From Puccinellia tenuiflora (lineage: Eukaryota > Streptophyta > Magnoliopsida > Poales > Poaceae), in assembly GCA_012064385.1 (NCBI GenBank), contig QRDG01000352.1:124001-188000 (forward strand): 64,000 nucleotides of DNA. The letters run 5' to 3'. Shown one piece after another: positions 23,927-34,789 of the stretch. The position numbers and the translations under genes are program-made. Under the pieces are notes generated by a model. That model saw only the letters and a program-made list of their open reading frames with translations. It made no database searches and was not told the DNA's origin. Position 1 is the first letter of the stretch, and each line of letters starts with the position of its first letter.

Positions 23927-26275
23927 ACATCCCCAAGCTTAACTCATGCTCGTCCTCGAGTATGAAAGTGATAAAACTAACATGAACTTTGCAATATAAT
24001 CAAAACATAGATATAAAAGATGATTGCTACTGTTACATAAAGTCAAATGATTCAATATTCAAAGAAGTAGCAATATGCAAACAGTTTATAAAGTGATATC
24101 AAGTATTCAATGAAAAGATGATCAATGATAGTTCACAAAGTGCAACATAAAAGATAGTACTATGGACATTCTTACTTTTGCATACTTGAGGTCCATAGAG
24201 TGTGGTGAAAATCTGAATATAAAAGGTGGACACTTTGGAAAAGATGTATAAATAAGTAGAGGTAAAGCATGCATAAGTTTCATCTATCCTCCAAACTATT
24301 CTACTTAAGTTATTGATTGCAATGGGAATACTTGGTGTAAAGCTCTCATTCCCCCATCATAGCATCTTGAATGATTAAAGTTAAATGTGAAAGCAAATAT
24401 GAGTAGTGGCCTTGATAAAGTAAAGGTTAGATGTCTCATGCCCCTTGAATACAAGTACCTACACCATGATTACTCAACTTAGGAAACAAAGCAAGTTTAA
24501 GTTATCTATCATTGTAAGTAATAATGGTATCATCAAGAGTCTCGTCTGGGGTACCTCTTGTCCCATGATATGGATCAAGCCCACATCAAAACAACAAGAC
24601 AAACAAACATAATGAACAACCTCAACACCCTTTTTATTTACCACTTGTTATAGCTTTTTATTGTAGGGTGTATCACAGAGAGTTCAAAATTGCATGTAAG
24701 TAAATTTCCACCATGAATGATGCATGACTTAGATTAGCGGCCCAGGTTTCTCTCTAACGATTTATACAAACTTATTTAAACTTAACTCTATTTCCACATT
24801 ATTTCGTCATGATAGGCATCCATAAACAAAAGTACATGATATCAACTGAACAAATGATGAAACATGTTGAAAGCTTTGCATGTGACGGCACATATGGGGT
24901 AACTCCCAACCTTAAACATTTATAAAGCCACTATCATCATAATATTAATCACAATGGTTCATCTTTATTGAATGCAATAAAAGTAAAGTGTGCATCAAGT
25001 TCGCGAGAGTTTTTTAACCAACTTTTCCCCTTATAGTAAATAACATCATCATTTTCATTTAGAGGTATAGATAACACAAATAACATGAAAAACATACTTG
25101 GATAGCATAAATCTAATAGGTAGATATGGTGGACTCACTGGAAAAACTTAGGTTGAAGGTGTTGGAAACTAGTTTTTACTTGTTGAAATTTTTGGGCTAG
25201 CAAAAGGGAGAAAGATGACCATAGATGCCTGCATGAGTGTCCATAGAACTAACTAATTCATGTCAAACAAAGTGAAATAACATACAGCATCAAAACATGA
25301 ATAAAAGATAGCTCATGATAAACATTTGCAAATTATTACTCATAAAGAAGCTCATGAATCATGCAACTATATGTGTCATTAAAAATCAACTTAGACATCC
25401 CTTTTCTCAATACAATAAAAGCATGCAAGATATTTCAACCCATATTTCCAGTAGTATTCTCATATATAAAATATAGTGTGGTGGTCTCACAAAATAAAAA
25501 TCAAAGCAAAAACAAACCAAAAGACGCTCCAAGTTTATGCGATAAAGTGCATTGATAGAAAAACAGAAGTTAGACGTGTGCAAACCGAGAGTGTTTTGGT
25601 TTAGTGGGGATGTTCACAGCCCCAAGCTTATGGTTTTCACCATCCTTGGACAACTCATGGCGCATCTCCTCCAATCCCTGTGAAAAAAAACTTCAAAACA
25701 CAATTCCTCCCATTTCTTTTCTGTGGGGTGATATTAGTAGAGATAAATAAACAAGTTTCTTGCTGCATATAATCCAAGGACTAAAATTCATATTAATGAT
25801 CTGAGAGTGTATAATGTTGTATGCCTACTCATAAACAATTGGATCAACTCAAAAGTTCAAACTATGCATAAAACAATATGGAACAGAATCTGTCCAGAAA
25901 AACAGCAGCAGCAAAACGTATTTTTCTGTCCTACTTAAACTTATCTAAAAAATCTGAAAAAATTCAGGCATACAGAGGATGAAAAGTTGCAATTACTATA
26001 AAAATTTAAGGTCATTCAGAGTTACCGAATAAGAATGAAAAATCAAACCGTGCACAGACTCCGTGCAGGAATAAAATTTCCGAATAGAAATAGCAACTTT
26101 TTCAACCAAAATAGGTAAAACTTGGCACTTTATTAAAAACTCCAGAAACTAAACTAAGAAAAAAATCTCTTGTTACAGCAATAGGACACAAAGAAAATCC
26201 AAATAAAAACAACCGGGTTGCCTCCCGTAAAGCGTTTCTTTATAGCCATATAGCTAGGCTTACATACTTGTTGTT
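23927..26275 (-). other. Non-coding 3' internal region of element B
   Basis: No gene is supported. It is homologous to element A's 19.7-21.57 kb region. The tract AGCTTGGGGATGT (minus strand) abuts the 3' LTR as the probable polypurine tract. Confidence 0.7.
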
Positions 26276-27373
26276 TTAATGAAGATGAAGCTCATGAGGG
26301 AGCTTAAAAGTTGTACCCTTCATCCTTGGGAAGTGTTCCATGCATTTCTTGTGTGGAAACTGAAACTTCACATTCCCTTCCTTTAAATCAATGATAGCCC
26401 CTGTGGTACGAAGAAAAGGTCTTCCAAGAATAATAGGACTAGAGGTTTTATTCTCCATATCCATGATTAGAAAATCCACAGGTATAAAAGTCATATGTAA
26501 CTCTACCATAACATCACTTACTTTTCTTAAAGCATGTTTAATGGTATTATCAGCAAGTGCAAGTCCAATAGAGCATTTTTCAAGATTCTTCAATTCAAGT
26601 GTTTCATATAATTCTTTAGATAAAACAGAGACACTAGATCCTAGATCAAGTATGGCATGGTGTGTCTCTTTTCCAATAGTTACTAGCACCTTGGGGATCC
26701 ATACATCCCCAAGCTTAGGTGGTATCATAGCTTCTTGATTGTATCTAGCATTTTTCTCTTTCAAAACATGATTAGCAATATAGGAACCAAAACCAGATTT
26801 GTTAACATCAATAGAAGGATCACTTGCAAATTTTTGTAAGATAGATATTAATTCATGCAAGCTACTATTCTCTAAATCAAGCAAAGGATCTTTAACTTTC
26901 TCTTCTTTTTTGACCCAAACTTGTTTTTTAACAGGGGGTACTTTCTCACTTCTAGTTTCTTGCTCTTTGTCCATAGAATTGGTCAGTTTGTTTTTATGTA
27001 ACCAATCTTTAAAAGAGGGACAATTTTTTCTGATGAAAGCTTTTTCTAACTCTTTCCAGGTCTTAGTTGTAGCAGGTGGTAGTGAACGTATCCATTCTCT
27101 TGCCTCTCCTTTTAATGAAAAAGGAAATAATTTTGGCATCACAATATCAGGTTCCTTCAAGTTTAGTGCAGAGCAAATACTGACAAAATTATTCAGATGA
27201 TCAAGACAGTCTTCTTTTCTTTTATCACCAAATTGTTTCTTAGTTATCAAGTGTAGTAAGTCAATACTTACTCTAAAACTATCAGCTTGTATCTCAGGTG
27301 TGGTAATAGGTTTAGCAATAAATTGATCATTTGGAGTGTTTGTGTAGTCACACAACTTAGTCCTATCACCCAT
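26276..27373 (-). CDS. Gag-protease remnant of element B, 365 aa
   Basis: The N-terminal ~125 residues match the Retrotrans_gag core, with FPFSLKGEAREWIRSLPP followed by a TWKELEKAFIRK helix. A Lys/Glu-rich linker (~145-180) follows. An aspartic-protease-like domain then spans ~225-345, with active-site-like ILDLGSSVSVL and the flap/C-terminal phrase ILGRPFLRTTGAIID. D-L-G instead of D-S/T-G is typical of Athila proteases as remembered. The gag C-terminus and zinc knuckle seem deleted, fusing gag to protease in frame. Reverse transcriptase and integrase are absent. The start ATG lies at 27373, about 300 bases after the primer-binding site. Confidence 0.8.
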   Translation of the reverse strand: MGDRTKLCDYTNTPNDQFIAKPITTPEIQADSFRVSIDLLHLITKKQFGDKRKEDCLDHLNNFVSICSALNLKEPDIVMPKLFPFSLKGEAREWIRSLPPATTKTWKELEKAFIRKNCPSFKDWLHKNKLTNSMDKEQETRSEKVPPVKKQVWVKKEEKVKDPLLDLENSSLHELISILQKFASDPSIDVNKSGFGSYIANHVLKEKNARYNQEAMIPPKLGDVWIPKVLVTIGKETHHAILDLGSSVSVLSKELYETLELKNLEKCSIGLALADNTIKHALRKVSDVMVELHMTFIPVDFLIMDMENKTSSPIILGRPFLRTTGAIIDLKEGNVKFQFPHKKCMEHFPRMKGTTFKLPHELHLH

Positions 27374-27676
27374 TTTAGCAGATTTTTATGTGTTTTTAAT
27401 TTTTTATGCAAAACTGAAAATAAAATGACACTAAAACAATGCAAACCGAATTAACTAATGCAAAACAAAATGCAAAACTGAAAAATGAAATATGCAAACT
27501 GAAATCTAAAAATGATATGCAAGACAAAAACAAAACAAAATAATTTGCTTGAAGGTAAAGATGGACAAGATGATGCTCACGTAGGTGCAACCTCCCCAAG
27601 CTTAGGTGTTAGCACAAGTTGGTGATGAAGTTGACTTTGTTGTGATATCCTTGGACAAACCCTTCCAGCTATGATT

Positions 27677-27693
27677 CCCCGGCAACGGCGCCA
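27677..27693 (-). other. Primer-binding site of element B (tRNA-Asp)
   Basis: The minus strand reads TGGCGCCGTTGCCGGGG, the exact complement of a plant tRNA-Asp 3' end including CCA, about 11 bases after the LTR terminus. Confidence 0.9.
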
Positions 27694-27704
27694 GAAAAAA
27701 CACG

Positions 27705-29470
27705 TGATGGCGGGTAGTTGAAGTCTCCCTCAACTTCGCCAACAGTACTCTTGATACCCTGAAAGGAAAACAATAAATATAAGGGATAGGTTGAGCCTCC
27801 AAGTGCAGAGTATGTAGAAGTGGAAGTTTTTTCCCCAAGAAGGTGACTCGAGGGTTTAATATCGAACTCTCGGGGAATCAGTAGTGTGGGTTTTATCTTC
27901 TTGTCCTTCTCTAGATTTCCTGCAAACAAGTAAATTGCTTTGTGCCCTCAACCTCACCAAGTGGTTGTCAAGCACAAGGTGTGAGAATGATATTAAGATA
28001 ATAATGAATGCAAAACAGCAAATAAAAATGCAATGGTGGTAAATAATAATGCAAGGATGATAGTAATGATGATGGATGGTATTTTTGGGGGTTTTATATG
28101 TGAATGCAAGAAGTAAAAGTGTTTTTGTATTTTCTGATTTTAAAATGGCTGAATGTAAAAGATGCTTAAAGTGGTTGGAAAAGTGTTTCTTATGATTAAA
28201 AATGGACCGGGGTTCATGGTTTCACACATGCACTCTCTCTTTAATATGGTGTGGCAAACAAGTAGACATAGACTTAACATATGAGATTGCAAACAAGTTT
28301 AATCATGTTACTAATTATATGGGCATCACGTCCTAACATAGAGACCTTTTGATTATTAGTCTCACTTATACTCCACCAAGATGTGAACTAAATCATGCAC
28401 CTTAGTAATTAAGATAACATCAGAGTATAGCTTTAAGATTAATGACATGAAGTTAAAATAAACACATGATGGATCTAGTCTTAGGTAGAGGCAAGTCACT
28501 CCTCCTACCCTTCAACATGGTATTTTGGTTTATCCCTAGTGAGGCAACAAAGTAAGGTAAACACCCAATGGATCATGATATTCAAGTAGTCAGCTTATCA
28601 CTTCACCACCCCCGTTACTCCAACTAATGCACACGTTCCCCCACACATGCTCTCATAAACATGCTTGATCATAACAAGGATATAAGAACGGGGTACATAA
28701 TATGCATCTACTTTCATAACTGAAATAAACATTGCAATCTCAACATATATTAACTCATAGAAAGATCCACCACAATGGTAATACAACGGTGACCGTAATC
28801 ATGTTCAGCAGCTCATACGGTGCTATCTAATGAAGCTCAAGAGAGAGAGATACATATGCTACTGCCACAAACCCATAGTCCAGCGGTGGACTACTCCTCT
28901 TCATCATGGAGCCGGTGGAGATGTCGATGGAGAAGAAGGAGACCTCTCCGGCAGGGCTCCGCCGGAGTTTCCCCCCTCCGATCTTCAGCCTCCTGATCTC
29001 TGTTTTCTGGTTTCTCTCGTGTGGCGGCTCTCCTCTGGAAAAACGTCGGGGGACCTCTTATATAGGCGTTTTTAGGTCACGAGGATGCTTATGGGCGAAG
29101 GATCGATGCAAATGGGGCCACGAGGGCCAATTGGGATGGGCCCACGCGGCCTGGTACTGTGGCCGCGTGGGACCCCCCTTTTGGTCTCCTGGCCTCCGTT
29201 CGTTGACTTCTTTCGCTCCTAAATCTTGTCCTTCCAAAATAATGACCCCCCTAAATTTATAGCTCATTATGACGTCGTTAAGGTCCTGAAACAAATAAAG
29301 AAAGAAATAGGGGTTTTCTGCCTGCGCAGGATTAATTCCATAAAAAGGGGAAATCATTATAAATTACCAAAAATCATTAAATAACAGTAATATACCCCTT
29401 ATATGATGCAAATATGATTGGAATATAACTATTATAGTGCAAAGTTCATGTATGCATTTTAGATGCATCA
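27705..29470 (-). repeat. 5' LTR of element B (1766 bp)
   Basis: On the minus strand it runs from TGATGCATCTAAAATGC at 29470 to CCCGCCATCA at 27705. Its first ~400 bp are related to element A's LTR and the remainder is unrelated, so the two subfamilies share a 5' LTR module only. Confidence 0.92.
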
Positions 29471-30455
29471 ACCAGCACCATTTCCATCACCATCTCCATC
29501 ACCATCTTCGTGATCCACTTCACCCCCCTCATAGTTTGAGATTGTTTGATCCCTAGCTATTGTCTACGTGCTATTCTACATGTTTGTGAATTGCTACTTG
29601 TCATTGTTTTGCGGGGAGATCATAGTTTCAGATTGTGTTGTATCACTTGTACCACTGAATCATATCATGTCTTGGCGTTGTGAGTTGTTCTCTCATGTTC
29701 CTGGGGGTATAGGATGAATTGGCAATGATTTTTATATGACATGTGTTGGTATTTTGTCTAGTTTTTATCTTTGATGTAATTCTATGATGGTGTTATGCGA
29801 ACGTCGACTGCACATCACTTCACCTATATGGGCTCATAGGAGAACACCGTAGTGTAATGGTGTGAGGAAGACTTGTGAGGACACGTAAACCTGAGAACGA
29901 ATCATGAAGTTGCATTATGAGGGTATTAGTATCGGGGACCTTAAAGATTAATGCTATGGTGGGACTTTATGTCTTAATAACTCTTGTGCAGTCATTTACT
30001 TGGCCACATGATCCATAAGAGGTTTAGTTTATTTATTTAGCTATTCCTAATTATGGCTCCGTCTAAAGAAGATTAAAACTTGACAAAATGTTTACCTTGT
30101 TATTTTAGAAATATTTATGGCATGAAGTCTAATTAGCCCTTGGGAACTCTCTCCACCTATAAGAAACACACACTTGAGCTTTTCCTCTTGCTGTATAGAG
30201 GATTGGACTTTCTCTCTTTGAGAGCTTTCACTTGTCATATTTCATTTTCAGCATTTTACTTTATTGCAAACTCTATACCAAAAACCCAAAAACACTTGCA
30301 TCATTTAATCATTTTAGTTTGTCTAGTGCATAGATAATAAGGGAAGTGACACTCTTATTTGAGAGGATAAATACTTATACCTTCTAGTCCTCGTGGGATC
30401 GATACTATACCTACACATCGAAGACTTCAACGACCCCCTATACTTATGGGTATCA
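29471..30455 (+). repeat. 3' LTR of element A, distal part
   Basis: It begins with the target duplication ACCAG and matches 15974-16951 through the terminal GGGTATCA. It differs by scattered substitutions, a 12-base repeat-unit gain near 29490 and a small deletion near 30016. It is followed directly by GCGGG. Confidence 0.92.
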
Positions 30456-30523
30456 GCGGGCGTGTCCGGTCTCGTCCGGGCAGCCCCATTTTCGTGGTGG
30501 CGGCAGTGGTGATGTAGATGCCT

Positions 30524-32341
30524 AATACGTGTCAAACGTATCTATAATTTTTTATTGTTCCATGCATGTTTTACATCATTGCCACTTGTTTTTATATCAA
30601 TTTTATGATTTATTTGGGCTAACCTATTAATAGTTGCAAAAGTGCACAATGTTCTTGTTTTACACTTTGATGTGTAGGAATCACTTGGAAATTGACAAAA
30701 ACGCAAAAGGAGACTTGTTGGAGGTGGACTCTGACTTTCTGAAATCTGTCCACCCGACAGTTTTTAGAGATTGTCAGTTTTAGCACTGAAAACGACGTCA
30801 AATGGAAAACAAGGCACAAGAACAAAGTTGTGGGGAATTTCCGTAGCTTTCATTTAAGCCCAAGAACAGCCCAATCCGAGGTCCGAGGCGCTCTCTGGAC
30901 CTGATTTACTGGAGGCCGCGGCTGCTGGCCGCCCCTGTCCCTGCCCCTCGGGCACCGCCTCGCGACGCCCTTTGGACTATTTATTCATCGCGACGAAAAA
31001 ACCCTAACCCCCGAAGGATTTTCCCAAATACGATACAGAGCTCCGCCGCCATCGCCGACAAGTTTCGGGGGTTCAGAAGGTCCTGTTCCGGCACCCTGCT
31101 GGGACGGGGTTCGACCGCCGGAGCCATCTCCATCAACACCGCTGCTTCCCGCGATGAGGAGGGAGTAGTCCCTCACCGAGGCTGACGCTTATACAAGTAG
31201 CTATGTGGTTATCTCTCTCTCCCATGATGTGATCTTCGTTGTGATCATGAGCTTTGTTAGTATAGTTGAATACATAATGTTTACCTATGTGTAATGGATA
31301 TGATGTTGCTCAAGTGGTGTTATTTAGTATAATTTGCGGAGTCACCGTTGTGATCATGGTACCTCGGTGACAGTGTGGGTGCCGTGTGTGACTCTATGCA
31401 TCAAGATTAGAGGGATCTTCATCATGACTTTATTCTTTATTATTGTTGGATTGAATAGATCATGAGGTTTCTTGATGCTTGTGTTATTGAAGAAAGAGAC
31501 TATTCAAGAAATAGGTTATGCTGTTTGTTAGTACTATCTTTGGATGCGGATAGTGACAGCATGAAGTGTCCATAGATATGGTATACGAACTTTAAGGTGT
31601 GCTTTTCGTAGCCCTACGCAATTCTCATCCTATTTGATCCACGAAAGAATGATCTCCGAGTAACGTCTACCATGCATGTGTTTTTGTGGGAACTATCATG
31701 TGTTTATTTATGTTAATGATTTCGAGAGTAGTCACTAGTGAAAGTATGAAGCCTAGGCCTTGTTTTCAAGCATTGATACACTGTTTTTAGTCACTTTTGT
31801 CACTTGTTTGATTGCTGCCATTTTTATTACAGAATTACAAAATCACCTTTTACCATCCATATCACTTGCATTTTACTATCTCTTCGCCGAACTAGTGCAC
31901 CTATATAATTAGCCATTGTATTAGGTGTGTTGGGGACACAAGAGACTTCTTGTATCTTAATTGCAGGATTGCTTGAGAGAGGATACGTTCAACCTCTTCC
32001 TCCCGTGGATTCGATAAACCTTGGGTTACTCACTTAAGGAAAATTTGCCGCTGTCCTACAAACCTCTGCGCTTGGAGACCCAACAAGTCTACAAGAATAG
32101 AAGTGTGTAGTAGACATCATGCACCTATACAACTGACAATTGTATTAGGTGTGTTGGGGACACAAGAGACTTCTTGTATATTAATTATAGGGTTGCTTGA
32201 GAGGGATATCTTTGACCTCTACCTCACTGAGTTCGATAAACCTTGGGTTACTCACTTAAAGGAAAATTGTCGCTGTCCTACAAACCTCTGCGCTTGGAGG
32301 CCCAACAAGTCTGCAAGAATAGAAGCGTGTAGTAGACATCA
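30524..32341 (+). mobile_element. Solo LTR D with duplicated 3' end
   Basis: It is related to element C's LTR: TAATACGTGTCAAACGTATC at the start, the block around CCGCCATCGCCGACAAGTTT near 31045, and a terminal TAGTAGACATCA. No internal region or second LTR follows, so it is a solo LTR. The flanks ATGCC (left) and ATGTC (right) agree at four of five bases as a decayed target duplication. Its last ~222 bases are tandemly duplicated. Confidence 0.7.
31896..32341 (+). repeat. Tandem duplication of the LTR D 3' end (2 x ~223 bp)
   Basis: Copy 1 is 31896-32119 and copy 2 is 32120-32341. Both start TGCACCTATA and end TAGTAGACATCA. They are diverged, so this is not an assembly echo. Confidence 0.85.
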
Positions 32342-32686
32342 ATGTCTCCGGTGACGATTCCCCCTTTTGGCAGAGTACCAAAACAGGGCTCTAGATTAGT
32401 ATTCACGGCGACGACAACTCCATATCGAAACTAGACTAAAGATGATATGTCTCGGGCGTTTTAGGTCAGGGAAAACTTATAGGCGAAGGAGCGTCGAGAA
32501 GCGGTGTGGGGGTGGCCCCGTGTCCTAGGGACGTGGCCCAAGCCTAACCACGGACCCCACCCGTGTGTTCGCATGGTGGCCCCCTGCTATCACCTTCGGC
32601 TCTCCGGCTCCATCTCGAAAAGTTATTCGTCGTTGTATTTTTTCCAGATTTTTTCATAATATTTTCCGAGGATAAACTGCGATACC

Positions 32687-33796
32687 TGCTGGCTGAAGTG
32701 GCGCTAGAAATTCGTTGATGGTGAACGGTGGAAATGATCCCAAGAGGAGGGTGGATGTAGCACAACATCAAATTTCTCTTAGTTAAGAACCAAGGTTTAT
32801 CAAACCCGTTGGAGTAGGAATAAAGATGTAGCAAAGTGTGGCGTATGATCTGCACACAACATACATACCACCTTATCCCCAACGTTTCAGAAAGGTTGTC
32901 AGTCTTCATGTCTCTTTAAAAACAAAGGATTATACGTACGAAAGTAAAAACACGAGTAGTAACAAAACAATTCAGCAGAGTGCAAGTTTGTAATCAATAT
33001 AAAAGAATGAATCAGGAACCATAGTTTCACTAGTGGTATCTCTCCAAAGATTATAACATTGTTGGGTGAACAAATTACAGCTAGACAATTCACATAACTA
33101 TGATTAAACAAATATGACAAGATTATTCATGACGCATATTCATGTAGGCATCACGTCAAACATATATAGACCGCATCCCGGTACCGCATCTATAACTAAT
33201 ACTTCACTTCGAGACCACTATCCAGCATGCATATCTAAGAATTAAGTTGAAAACAACAGAGTATCGTCTTAAGCACCGTACATGATTTAATCAATATTTA
33301 TGACACGAAGAAATAAACATTGTTGTTTTACCCTTAGTAGCAGCAGCACATCCTTACTCTTAGTTGTTACTGTCACGCAAACCCAGGGATGAAGGAGGCA
33401 TGAACCCACTATCTAGCATATACTCCCTCTTGGAGATTTATACAACTACTTAGCTAGAGTAACCATATAAATCAGAGAGCATGTAAGAACATAAATCAAA
33501 TAATCTCATATAAAGATAACATGCACAATCTGATCATAACATCATAATACATGATGTCCCAACAAACACAACATCATAAGCAATTACATCAGATGGATCT
33601 CGATCATGTTAGACAGCTCACGAAACCATTGTATTAAAGAATAAGGAGGAGAGATAACCATCTAGCTACTGGTATGAACACATAGTCTAAAACAGCAGAA
33701 AACAACAACTGACACTTGACACTGGGTTAATAGGTTAGTTCCAGAAAATCTTGCAAAATGATATAAAATCATGATAGATACGTTAGGGACGTATCA
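32687..33796 (-). mobile_element. Solo LTR E1 (1110 bp) inside E2
   Basis: On the minus strand it starts TGATACGTCCCTAACGTATC at 33796 and ends ...CAGCCAGCA at 32687. A perfect 5-bp target duplication ATACC flanks it at 32682-32686 and 33797-33801. It has no internal region, so it arose by LTR-LTR recombination. It shares the GGTTTATCAAACCC block with related LTRs. Confidence 0.8.
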
Positions 33797-33818
33797 ATAC
33801 CAAAAACATGCAGAAAAC

Positions 33819-34339
33819 CAAGGTTCAAGAAAGCGTAATTAAGCGTACGCTTAAGCGCGCTTAAGCGCTGAGCGATGGAAAAACGCTTCGCTTAGGCATA
33901 AGCAACTACTAAAGCGCTGATAAGGCCCATTAAGGCATAAGAAACTCGTCTCATTGTGTCTTTTGTGCTACAGAGCTGGCCCAGTAAGGCCCATTATGGA
34001 ACCCTAGTCTGCTAACCCAATCTGAGCCATTCATCCTTTCTAATCTGAACCATCCATCTACTCTTCTCATCTCTTTCTCTGATCATCTGATCACGTTCAC
34101 GCACACCTGCACAACAACAATGGCGGCACTACAGGCATAGCCCCTCCCTGCCTGTGCCACCTCCTTCCCCGCTGCAAGAAGCACCCTCCTCTACTCCCCT
34201 CTGCTTATCCTCAACTCCCGGATGCAAGCCCGCTACTAAAATCAGTGAAATTTTGGAAACGCTTAAGCGCGCTTAAGCGACAAAAACTCTAAGCGAGAGC
34301 CAAACGCTCCGCTTACGCTTTCCGCTTTCTTGAACCTTG
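33819..34339. mobile_element. hAT-type non-autonomous DNA element, 521 bp
   Basis: The inverted ends are CAAGGTTCAAGAAAGCG (left) and CGCTTTCTTGAACCTTG (right). A perfect 8-bp target duplication CAGAAAAC lies at 33811-33818 and 34340-34347. Sub-terminal AAGCG/CGCTT repeats occur at both ends. It has no coding capacity and sits in LTR E2. Confidence 0.88.
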
Positions 34340-34561
34340 CAGAAAACAATAATTGACACTTAGCACTCGATTAATAGGTTAGTTCCAGAAATGGTGTAAA
34401 TGATATAAATCATATTATAAATATGTAACAATGGTATTAAAGTAGCATGAACAATCATAATTTATAGATACGTTTTGGACGTATCACCCAGTCTAAAAAA
34501 CTTGGTAGTTTTCTCTAGATGGTTGTAATAGATGGTAGATTGAGCGGCTGACAGAAACGAG

Positions 34562-34756
34562 ATGATCAATCTCCATCACAAGATTGCAGATCTCCAGATT
34601 TCTTCCGAGCCTGACTCCTCCTCATGCACGCTGGAACCCTCGGGGCGGTTCACAGTTAAGTCCATGTACCATAAACATTGCCAAGGAGATCCGAGAAAAC
34701 ACTTCATGGAGATTTGGAAGATAGCTATCCCTCTAAAGATCTGGATCTTCCTTTAA
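34562..34756 (+). pseudogene. LINE fragment: zf-RVT-type reverse-transcriptase tail
   Basis: A 64-residue frame reads like the zinc-finger region found after plant LINE reverse transcriptases: EPSGRFTVKSMYHKHCQG followed by EIWKIAIPLKIWIFL. It ends prematurely and has no adjacent RT core, so it is a remnant. Confidence 0.65.
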
Positions 34757-34789
34757 CAGTTAGTCAGGAAGCGATTGTTGTCTAATTAT

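Larger units (their letters stand above)
23203..29470 (-). mobile_element. Athila-type element B inserted in element A's 3' LTR
   Basis: It lies in minus orientation. The 5' LTR is 27705-29470 (1766 bp) and the internal region 23927-27704. The 3' LTR is 23203-23926 plus the inverted piece 21957-23002, together about 1.77 kb. LTR ends are TGATG...CATCA. The target duplication ACCAG lies at 29471-29475 and, within the inverted segment, as CTGGT at 23003-23007. LTR halves differ by about 2% by eye. It codes only for a gag-protease remnant, so it is non-autonomous. Confidence 0.9.
15391..30455 (+). mobile_element. Athila-type Ty3/gypsy element A, interrupted by element B
   Basis: The 5' LTR is 15391-16951 and the internal region is 16952-21565. 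The 3' LTR begins at 21566 and ends at 30455, interrupted by element B and an inversion. A perfect 5-bp target duplication GCGGG flanks the whole unit at 15386-15390 and 30456-30460, which proves that the distant pieces belong to one insertion. It carries a single acidic reading frame and no pol. By-eye LTR divergence is roughly 3%, older than C. The PBS matches tRNA-Asp. The family resembles the Sabrina/WHAM/Fatima group as remembered; no family name is claimed. Confidence 0.9.
32342..34487 (-). mobile_element. Degraded LTR E2, split by insertions
   Basis: On the minus strand it starts TGATACGTCCAAAACGTATC at 34487 and continues at 34340-34347, 33797-33818 and 32342-32686. It is interrupted by a hAT element and solo LTR E1, and abuts LTR D at 32341. 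No internal region was identified next to it. Confidence 0.6.

Noticed and set aside
21957..28748. Large inverted repeat taken as a foldback element
   Set aside because: The arms are the two LTRs of element B, one part-inverted; the target duplications explain the structure.
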